Shown here in pieces: positions 13,424 through 21,500 of a stretch of 28,406 bases of DNA (positions are counted from its first letter, which is position 1; each line of letters starts with the position of its first letter). Below the pieces are notes generated by a model. It ran no database searches and had not been told where the DNA came from. It saw nothing but the letters and a program-made list of their open reading frames with translations. The DNA is from Nanogingivalis sp963517825 (GTDB lineage Bacteria > Patescibacteriota > Saccharimonadia > Saccharimonadales > Saccharimonadaceae): contig CAUQGB010000009.1 of assembly GCA_963517825.1 (NCBI GenBank), positions 1 to 28,406 of the forward strand, in the 5' to 3' direction. A program made the position numbers and the translations under genes.

Positions 13424-15181
13424 TTATAATTTAAGCTTTAAAATTCGCACAAAGGTTTTTAGAATTGATTCCTTAGAGCGATCCTCTTTTTCAATTTCGT
13501 TAATCATTTCAAGTTCGTCAGAAATTATTCCATCAATTGGCTCTTGGAGATATTTCGAAATTTCACTTCTCGTATTTAGCGTCCAAACAAATATTTTTCG
13601 ATGCATTCTGTGAGCTTTTAATGCTAAATCGTGTCGATACGAAAAGTCTTCGATCACATAAAAATCAATTTTTGAATTATCGAAATCGCCGAATTGCAAT
13701 GGTATCACAAAGCCAGTTTCGATTTCAGGTGCAATTTTCTCTATCTTTCGCACCAAGCCTAAATCAAGCGACATTATTTTAAATTTTCGCTCTACACCAA
13801 GTTTTCGAAACTTCTTCACAAACATTTCGGCAAAATTCTCCGGCTCATCACCACTTGGTTTCAGCTCAACTAAAAGCTTAATTTTTAACTCCTCTGCTCT
13901 TTTTACATATTCTTCAAAAGTTGGAATTCGGCTTTTGAAACCATTTTCGAAAATTGTTAAATTTTGAATTTCACTTAAATCCAAATCTCTAACACGTGCA
14001 TTTCGACCAGTTAATCGCTGCAAATTATAATCGTGCATCACTACAAAATTATTATCACGCGTGAGTTGGATATCCATCTCTACATAATCTGCACCTTTCT
14101 TTTTCGCTGATTCAAGTGCTTCAAGAGAATTTTCAACTCCGCCCTGGATATCGCCACGATGAGCAATTTTGAGGATTTTTGTGTCGATTTTTCGGTAATA
14201 AATCTGAATTCCATTAATAGCTATCGATCCGCTCAAGAGTAAAATCATAAAAACCGCAAGAATACTTGAGCGTTTTCTTTTTTCTTTTCTATTTTCAATA
14301 TTTTTTAATCTCTGAGGCTCTATATTATTTAATAAAACTATTACAATTGATATTTTAGTCAAAACCGAAAAAGCAAAAAAGACTGCGTCGAACATAGTCT
14401 GAAGAATTGTTCTCGAAAGCAAAAAACCAAAAAAAGGTTTAAAAATCCCTAGAAAACCAACAATGATAAACATAAAAATTAAGCCCAAAGCCATAAAAAT
14501 AATCTCAAAAATACCAATTGGAATTAAAATTTGAGGCATTTTCTTTTTGGTTATCTTCCAGCTTTCTTTAATACTTTTCGAAAGTGGCTCTTCTTTTAAA
14601 ATTGTGCGTGGAAATGTGAATATTAAACGATAGTTTATATAAAAAACTGCGAAAATTAAGATAAAATACAGCAAAACTCCTGTTGGCGTTTTTAAAATTT
14701 CGCCTGTAATAAACGCAGGAATTCTAAGTCGTTCGGTTATTGCAGTAGAAAGTCCAAGATTCTCAAGCGGAACCATAGAGATAAAGTAAATTATAAAAAA
14801 GAAAATTTGCAAGCCGACTAAACTTTTTAGTTTTATGAAAGATTTAGACAAGGCAGTCTTTATGGAAAAAGCCGAAGATTCTCTTCTAGAATTAATAAAA
14901 TTGATTAAAATAAAAAATTCAGCAAAAGTTAAGAATGCAACGAGCAAAATATAAATTGCACAAAAAAGAGAGCTTAATGGGTTTGAGAAAATTAAATAGA
15001 AATTATCTTTAGTTAGGTTTTCTTGGTTGGAGAATAATAAAATTAACCTAAAAGACCAAAAAAGTAAATTTATCCCAATTACAGACATTGTAAAATGCAA
15101 AAACGAAGCACCAATCAAAAGTCCATATTTATTTTTATAGAAAAAATTCCAAGATTGTTTGAAGTTTTTTAGTAGTCTCAT
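13424..15181 (-). CDS. Membrane-anchored glycerophosphodiester phosphodiesterase
   Basis: Hydrolyses glycerophosphodiesters to glycerol-3-phosphate and an alcohol. Residues are numbered from the TTG at 15196, which is 5 codons before the chosen ATG at 15181. The N-terminal half (about 20-335) has roughly eight hydrophobic helices and resembles the membrane domain often fused to this enzyme in Gram-positives. The C-terminal GDPD domain (about 342-570) has HRGD (346-349), Glu355-Asn356, EMD (373-375), His388-Asp389 and VELKP (443-447), so catalytic and metal residues look intact. The last helix (about 311-331) should place the enzyme outside the cell. Recovery of host lipid or teichoic-acid fragments is plausible but inferred. 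The ATG lies about 15 nt after TGG-TAAAAT, leaving a leader too short for a Shine-Dalgarno site. Confidence 0.92.
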   Translation of the reverse strand: MRLLKNFKQSWNFFYKNKYGLLIGASFLHFTMSVIGINLLFWSFRLILLFSNQENLTKDNFYLIFSNPLSSLFCAIYILLVAFLTFAEFFILINFINSRRESSAFSIKTALSKSFIKLKSLVGLQIFFFIIYFISMVPLENLGLSTAITERLRIPAFITGEILKTPTGVLLYFILIFAVFYINYRLIFTFPRTILKEEPLSKSIKESWKITKKKMPQILIPIGIFEIIFMALGLIFMFIIVGFLGIFKPFFGFLLSRTILQTMFDAVFFAFSVLTKISIVIVLLNNIEPQRLKNIENRKEKRKRSSILAVFMILLLSGSIAINGIQIYYRKIDTKILKIAHRGDIQGGVENSLEALESAKKKGADYVEMDIQLTRDNNFVVMHDYNLQRLTGRNARVRDLDLSEIQNLTIFENGFKSRIPTFEEYVKRAEELKIKLLVELKPSGDEPENFAEMFVKKFRKLGVERKFKIMSLDLGLVRKIEKIAPEIETGFVIPLQFGDFDNSKIDFYVIEDFSYRHDLALKAHRMHRKIFVWTLNTRSEISKYLQEPIDGIISDELEMINEIEKEDRSKESILKTFVRILKLKL

Positions 15182-15196
15182 AATATTTATTTTCAA

Positions 15197-15205
15197 ATTT
15201 TACCA
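15197..15205 (-). promoter_or_regulatory. Extended -10 of the phosphodiesterase gene
   Basis: Minus strand TGG-TAAAAT. Transcription would start about 8-9 nt before the ATG at 15181, so the mRNA is nearly leaderless. The TTG at 15196 directly abuts the -10 and would be left out of the transcript, which argues against it as a start. Confidence 0.45.
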
Positions 15206-15233
15206 TATTTTATAATAAAAATAAAGCTTATTC

Positions 15234-15262
15234 TTGCCTCTCGATTCTAAAAATGTTACAAT
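15234..15262 (+). promoter_or_regulatory. Promoter of the 236-residue unknown gene
   Basis: TTGCCT (15234-15239), 17 nt, TACAAT (15257-15262). A GGAGGT site follows, 6 nt before the ATG at 15297. The longer frame beginning with TTG at 15234 overlaps this promoter and is rejected. Confidence 0.7.
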
Positions 15263-15296
15263 ATTATTCTATTTAGTCCATATTGGAGGTACTTTT

Positions 15297-16007
15297 ATGT
15301 TTAAATTATTTAAGACTAATGATATCGAAGTTCTATATGATCCTAAGAGCAATTTTAAGAGCGACGAGCTCAAAAATAAAATCGTAGAACAAATCATGAA
15401 TTTGCAAATTCTCACGCGCGGGTCATATTCGCAAGAAGAATTTGATAGTAAGAAAGAGTGGTTTTTTATTCGAAAGAACGATGGAGTGACCACAGCGGTT
15501 GGACTTAAATTTCTTAAAGAAATTAAAGTTGATAAAAAAGCTATAAATGTTTACGTAATATCTGATTTCGTGAATACTGCCAATTCTGCACCTAAAGCTA
15601 ACAGCAATGAATTAACCGAGTTATTTTCGGAAGTTGTTAAATACGCCAAAAAAGATCCACAGATTGGCTATTTAGTTTGCGCGATTCCACAAAAAATAAA
15701 CGCTAGGCCACTCGCAAGGGCTGGCTTCAATGCTAAACTTTTCAAAAAGAGTCATTTTTATTCTTCGGGTCTTATAAATGAATTGTCTAACCATATCATT
15801 CTCAATTCAGAAGAAAAATTTTCTAAAAGCAAAATCCTTACCAAGATTCGCTCAGAAGAGCAATCTCGCAGGATGCTCTTCAAGAAAACACCAAAATCTT
15901 TAGCTAGAGAAATTAGAATCATTCATGAAAATAGGAAATTTATTGAAAAAAATAAAGACTCGCATGCATACTATGGTTTAATCGCCGGTCTTAATGTTAA
16001 AAAATAA
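15297..16007 (+). CDS. Unknown protein, 236 residues (weak acetyltransferase-like hint)
   Basis: Family not recognised. The start at 15297 (MFKLFK) follows an ideal GGAGGT site. The protein is soluble, alpha/beta in character, with a basic C-terminal third. The stretch GYLVCAIPQKINARPLARAGF (about 143-163; shortened: PLARAGF) recalls the strand and helix followed by xxGF in GNAT acyltransferases, but a clear acetyl-CoA loop (Q/RxxGxG/A) is not visible, so I do not assign it. It is a single-gene unit with promoter and terminator, upstream of a P-type ATPase that has its own promoter. Confidence 0.85.
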   Translation: MFKLFKTNDIEVLYDPKSNFKSDELKNKIVEQIMNLQILTRGSYSQEEFDSKKEWFFIRKNDGVTTAVGLKFLKEIKVDKKAINVYVISDFVNTANSAPKANSNELTELFSEVVKYAKKDPQIGYLVCAIPQKINARPLARAGFNAKLFKKSHFYSSGLINELSNHIILNSEEKFSKSKILTKIRSEEQSRRMLFKKTPKSLAREIRIIHENRKFIEKNKDSHAYYGLIAGLNVKK

Positions 16008-16016
16008 TTTTCATCC

Positions 16017-16039
16017 CCCTCATTTTGAGGGTTTTTTCT
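16017..16039 (+). terminator. Rho-independent terminator of the 236-residue unknown gene
   Basis: CCCTCA (16017-16022) pairs with TGAGGG (16026-16031) over a 3-nt loop, followed by TTTTTTCTT. Confidence 0.85.
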
Positions 16040-16051
16040 TGTTTAAAAAAC

Positions 16052-16060
16052 TGATATAAT
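16052..16060 (+). promoter_or_regulatory. Extended -10 promoter of the P-type ATPase (leaderless)
   Basis: TGA-TATAAT is a perfect extended -10. It ends 7 nt before the ATG at 16068, so transcription should begin at the start codon itself. No Shine-Dalgarno site at usable spacing is present. Confidence 0.65.
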
Positions 16061-16067
16061 ATAGGAT

Positions 16068-18398
16068 ATGAAATACATCCAAACAATCATTTTTCGAAAC
16101 TTTATTTCCCCAATTTCAATTGCAATTTTTATTCTTGCAGGCGGGCTTTTGCTTGTTGGCGAGGTTCGTGATGCATGGTTTATTTCTTTTGTAATTCTAG
16201 TAAACTCCTTTATCGGAACAATTCAGGAGGTTCGTGCATATTTAACCCTTCGAAAAATTGAATTAATGAGCGCTCCTCGTGCGATGGTTTTTCGAGATAA
16301 AAAGCTTGAAGAAGTTTTGTTTACAGAGCTTAAAGTTGGCGACAAGATTTTTCTAAAAACTGGCGACGAAATTCCCGCAGATGCAAAAATAACAAAGTCA
16401 AATTCTTTTGAAGTTAACGAATCAATTCTGACAGGAGAAAGCGATGCTATTTCGAAAAATGTTGGCGATAAAATTCTTTCAAGTGCAATTGTTGTTTCGG
16501 GAGAAGCTGAAGCTGAAGTTTTAGTTGTTGGTGAAAATACTGAAGCTGGTCAAATGGCAGCAAAACTCAAAAACTACAAACCAAAACTTACGCCAATTCA
16601 ACAAAAGATTTCTAAATTAATTTCAAGGTTGAGTTGGTTTGCGCTCATTCTTGCTATAATGATATGTATTGTTTATTTCTTTATTTTTAAAGAAGATCCA
16701 ACCACAATCTTAAAAACTATAACTTCTGCTGCGGTAGTGGTTGTTCCAGAAGGCTTACTACTCGCAAGCTCATTATTTTTTGCTTATGGGTCATTAAAGC
16801 TACTCCAAGCTAAAGTTTTACCACAAAAAATTTCTGCAATTGAAGATATGGCTTTGCTTGAAGTTCTTGCAACAGATAAAACTGGAACATTAACTTCTCC
16901 TGAAATTAAATTTAATTCTTGCGAAGTTATCAATAAAAGCTTCTCGAAAGAAGAAGTTTCACATATTTTAAATACTTTAAATTCAGAATCCGCCGAAAAA
17001 AATGCCACATCTAAAGCTATTTTAGATGAATTTAGACACGGTGGAAATCTTAAAATTACAGACTATATGGCTTTTTCAAGCTCACGAAAGCTCTCAGGAA
17101 TGACTTTTTTAAACGATAAGAAAGAAGAATCTATTGTTTTTGGCGCTCCTGAATTTATTCTAAAAAATCTTTCAGAAGATAGTGAATTTAAAGATATTTC
17201 GAAAAATATCGATAGTTTGGCATCTCAAGGATTGCGAGTTTTGCTTTTGGCTAAATTTAAAAAATCTGGTAAAATTCCAAAGCTTCTCAATAATGAAAAA
17301 CTTGAGCCAATTGCAATAGTTACACTCAAAAATGCACTACGCCCAAATGTTCAAGAAACTGTTAGTTTTTTGCAAAATCGTGGCGTTTCAATTTGTGTAA
17401 TTTCCGGAGATAATCCACGAACTGTGAGTTTTATTGCACTTGAAGCCGGAATTAAAAATGCTGAAAAATATATAACTGGCGCAGAACTTGCTAATCTTTC
17501 TAAAAAAGACTTCGAAAAGGCTGTTCTTGAAAATACAATTTTTGCACGAGTCCTACCTGAACAAAAAGAAAAAATTATCGGGGTTTTTCAGAAAAATAAA
17601 CTTTACACAGGAATGATTGGCGATGGTGTAAATGACGCCCTTGCGATAAAAAAATCAGATTTGGGTATTTCCATGTTTGATGGCGCACCTGCAACGCGGC
17701 GAGTTGCAGATTTAGTTTTAATGGACAATTCATTCACTTCCTTACCTAGCGGCGTGAAGGTTGGAAATCGAATCATGCTTTCAATTGAAATGATTGCAAT
17801 TCTCTTCTTCCACAAAATTATTCTTGGCGTAACTATTCTTTTTACAACAATGATTGCTGGTGTTAATTACCCTTTTTTGCCTCGTCATATAACCTATATG
17901 AATTTCATTTTAGTGACAATGCCAACAGTTCTAACTACACTATTTCCACCAATACCTAAAGCTAAAATCAATCCAAAAAACTTCTGGCGAGATACGCTTT
18001 ATTCAATCATGCCGGTGGCGATTTTAAGTGGTTTAGCGATTTCATTCATTTATGTTAGTCTATATATTAAAGTCGGTGGTGATTTTGCGAGCAGGCCTAT
18101 GATGCACGGAATTTTAGCAACCGTCGTAATTGCTACCGCTTGGTTTGGTGTTTTTGCGACAATTTTGAGCGAAATATTCCTTGGTTCGAAACCTTCAAAG
18201 AATAATAAAATCCGCAGATCACTTTATATTATTGGAACTTTGATTTTTACTGGTGTAATTTTCAGCACTCCAATATTGCGTGATTTTTTCGAATTCAACT
18301 TGCCAAATATTAGTCAATTTTGGTTTGTTTGCGCAGTAATCATTCTTGTATCAGTCATTCAGTTGTTTATTGCATCAAGCAGATCTAAAAATAAATAA
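16068..18398 (+). CDS. P-type cation-transporting ATPase (CtpE-like)
   Basis: Membrane pump that forms a phospho-aspartate intermediate to move cations. In order there are two N-terminal TM helices (about 13-50), an actuator domain with LTGES (121-125), TM3-TM4 with VVVVPEGLLLASS (about 223-235), phosphorylation site DKTGTLT with Asp270, the nucleotide-binding region, the hinge motif GDGVND (about 518-523), and a C-terminal bundle of six TM helices. The VPEGLLLASSLFFAYG segment followed by IEDMALLEVLATDKTG (shortened) resembles mycobacterial CtpE, a calcium-linked pump. Calcium or another divalent cation is therefore likely but not proven. At 776 residues it is full length. There is no N-terminal heavy-metal domain. 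Confidence 0.95.
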   Translation: MKYIQTIIFRNFISPISIAIFILAGGLLLVGEVRDAWFISFVILVNSFIGTIQEVRAYLTLRKIELMSAPRAMVFRDKKLEEVLFTELKVGDKIFLKTGDEIPADAKITKSNSFEVNESILTGESDAISKNVGDKILSSAIVVSGEAEAEVLVVGENTEAGQMAAKLKNYKPKLTPIQQKISKLISRLSWFALILAIMICIVYFFIFKEDPTTILKTITSAAVVVVPEGLLLASSLFFAYGSLKLLQAKVLPQKISAIEDMALLEVLATDKTGTLTSPEIKFNSCEVINKSFSKEEVSHILNTLNSESAEKNATSKAILDEFRHGGNLKITDYMAFSSSRKLSGMTFLNDKKEESIVFGAPEFILKNLSEDSEFKDISKNIDSLASQGLRVLLLAKFKKSGKIPKLLNNEKLEPIAIVTLKNALRPNVQETVSFLQNRGVSICVISGDNPRTVSFIALEAGIKNAEKYITGAELANLSKKDFEKAVLENTIFARVLPEQKEKIIGVFQKNKLYTGMIGDGVNDALAIKKSDLGISMFDGAPATRRVADLVLMDNSFTSLPSGVKVGNRIMLSIEMIAILFFHKIILGVTILFTTMIAGVNYPFLPRHITYMNFILVTMPTVLTTLFPPIPKAKINPKNFWRDTLYSIMPVAILSGLAISFIYVSLYIKVGGDFASRPMMHGILATVVIATAWFGVFATILSEIFLGSKPSKNNKIRRSLYIIGTLIFTGVIFSTPILRDFFEFNLPNISQFWFVCAVIILVSVIQLFIASSRSKNK

Positions 18399-18487
18399 CT
18401 TCTCAGAAAGCTGAGCAATATCTTTAGGAGCTAACTCACTATTAAAAAGAAAATGTAAAAATTAGTCTTTTATTGTGCTTGTGTTTG

Positions 18488-18496
18488 TGATATAAT
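18488..18496 (+). promoter_or_regulatory. Extended -10 promoter of the adhesin gene
   Basis: TGA-TATAAT, the same extended -10 as the P-type ATPase. Here a leader of about 24 nt with an AAGGAGG site precedes the ATG at 18527, so this message is not leaderless. Confidence 0.6.
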
Positions 18497-18526
18497 TGTT
18501 TTGATAAAACTTATTTAAGGAGGAAA

Positions 18527-21500
18527 ATGAGAATAAGTATAAGAAATGCTAAACGAGCTTTCTTGGATTTTCGCAATGCACGATTCAAGAAACTCACTAT
18601 TTTAGTGGCTATTTTAGCTGTCACTACTTTGGGCGGATATGGTGCCTTAAAGCATCTTGCCAATGCTCAAAATGGCAACTTTGCCGACAATGTTAAAACA
18701 TTCATGGAAATGATTGCAAAAAAAGAAGATAAGTCCGAGAAGACTGAGTTTTATTCGGGTGAAGATATCATTATGAATTCACGAGTAGAAGTTTCGAGCG
18801 AGGGGTCGGGAAAGTCCTACCCAAATGCTTATTTTCTTTTAAAAGTTCCAAAGAAGTATTTAAAAAATGATCCTCGAGTAACAGCAACTTCCGCTATAGT
18901 TTCAAGCCAAACTTCTAAAGATAACGATTACTATATTTATAGAGGAAATTATAAAGAACTACAAGCTGGATCAATCAATTCAATAAATTACGCTATTAAT
19001 TTCCAGGATCTTGAAACGCCTGAAAATTACAAACCAGAGATTATTCATGAGCTCTATGATGAGAATAATAATCTTTTAAGTAAACAAAGCAAGACTCTTA
19101 ATACTCTTAAGTATAAGCCGAATATTAGGACTATTTTTTATCTATCCCCCTCTAAACCAATTGCGGCATACACAAATAAGGAAAAGACAAATATTGAGTT
19201 TAGGGAAGCCGATATTTATCTTGGATCAACCTTTGTAGATATATCTAACAGTAATAATACTATTGGTGGTAAACAGATTGCCTCAATTATATATAAGGTT
19301 ACTCTTCCTGAGTATGCCAAACCTTCTCCAGAATCTATGGAGGATGGTGGCTGGACTTTTGATGAAAATACAAGAGTCGCAACCATTGATAAAACCAAAG
19401 ATAGTAATTCAAGTAGTATATACAGATATCCATATAAAGAACTTAAAATGAGATATGCTAAAAATACGCCACAATCAGTCTTAAACAAGCAAGTTGAGTT
19501 AAAATTTGAAGCTATTGTAAATTATACTGACGGGACTTCTCTTAATTCGATAAGCTATAAACCGTTTACTCCTACAATTCTCGACTATCCAACCGATGGT
19601 TTAGTTGGGATCAGGAAAGATACAACTAATAATGGGGCAGATTTTCGATATGTTTCTAAAAATATAGATGGTATAAGTGCAGATCGTGTTTATGATATAG
19701 ATAGTATTGATTATAAAAAAGGGAAAAATAGTGGATGGTATATTTATATTAATGTCTTAAATAATGGATCCGGAATTAGTCAACCAATTAACTACATTAA
19801 AGATAAAATCAATAATGACGAACAATATATATACAGTGTTAGATATTCGGGTAGTTCTAATAAAACTGATCTCTTTAGGGATTTGGGCGTCTCAAAACTT
19901 GATGTCTATGCAATCGATGCGAATGGTGTTGAAACGAAAGTAAGCGAAATAACTGACACTACTTCTTATAAGACGACTTATCTTCCTTATGGAACAAAGA
20001 GTTTTAAATTGCAGTTCCCTAAAAATACAAAACTACCTTCAAATACTAACGGATTTGGATCTCAAGATTACTTTAATTTTGAAGTGGAAACTAGGTTTTT
20101 TGATATTGATAAAATTCGAAATTCACTATCTCAACAAGGGCAAGAATATGTTGTAAAAAATAGCGCTTTCCTTAGCCTTGATGCTAATTCCCCAGAGAAA
20201 GAAGCTAAGGCGATTACTGTTTTTGAGAGAAATAGAAAATTAGTTACTAATAAGATAGAGAATTATGGAACGACAAAACAACCCATAACTATATCTGGAG
20301 GTCGAGTAGAGTTTTATGCTATAAGAAATGATAACGCTATTAAAAATCCAGTTTATCACCTTCTATTCTCAGATAATCTTGGAATTGGTAATAAAGCTCA
20401 AGAATGTATAGATAAAGGTAATTGTTCTCTAATTCGGAATTATAAAAATACTGGTAAGCAATTGTTGAAAATTACAAATGTTGACATTAAATACGATCAC
20501 GATTTTTCTGATAAATTTTTATCAGAACTAATTAAGGTTGTAGATACAACTCCAAACGGTGAATATGCTGTTGATTTTATAACCACCTGGGATCCAAACG
20601 ACCAATTCCGTTATGGTAATGGTAATGATGATCTTGATTTCAGCGATGACGGAAGTACTAACTCAACAAACATCGCTCGCTCATCAACTAAATTTACTGT
20701 TTTAAAACCTGAGCAAGTTGCTATTAAAAAATATGTCCGCAAGCACAATAAGGGAAATTTCGAAAATAGCGTTTCGAAGCTCGACCCAGCAGATTTAATT
20801 GACTATCGAATTTCAGTTATTAATATCTCTGATCGCCCATTGCTAGCTTCACGCGCACTTGAAGTTTTGCCAACTACAAACGATAAGAAAATCGTTGAAA
20901 ATAACCAAGGTGTTCAAGAAGATCGCGGAAGTCAGTTCCCTGTTAAACTAACTGGTGCAATCGCTGAAAAAGAAGGCTTTAAAATTAGCTATTCAACAGA
21001 TGAGCCAGGTTCAAATCAAAACGAATCTTGGAATAAAAACTTTGTTGATAAGGATGCTATTTCCGATTGGTCTAAGGTTCGAATGATTAAGATTGAACAG
21101 AAGCAAGGCTTTAAAATCCCAGCTCAAACGATTGAAAACTTTGATTTCACTTCTCAAATTGATCCAAAGGCTACCGATAACACTATTGCAAATAATAGTG
21201 TTGCGGTGACGATTAACGCAAGTGGAAACTTGGTTGAATCAGACCCAGTTGAGGCAAAAGTTGAATATCCTACAGTAATCGAAGGTATCGCTTTCGAAGA
21301 TAATAACAAGAATAATGTTTTTGATGAAAACATTGACACCCTTCTTCCAGATTACACCGTTGAGCTATTTAAAAATACCGACAACACCCCTGTTCAATCA
21401 GCTAAAACTGATAGCAATGGTCACTATAGTTTCAAGACTAAAGATTTTGCAGATTATCATGTGAGATTTACACGAAAAGAAACTTTAGAAACTGTAAAAA

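Noticed and set aside
18401..18416. Short hairpin CTCAG-AAAG-CTGAG after the P-type ATPase gene as terminator
   Set aside because: Only 5 bp and no U-run follows. It may contribute to termination, but the evidence is too weak to list.
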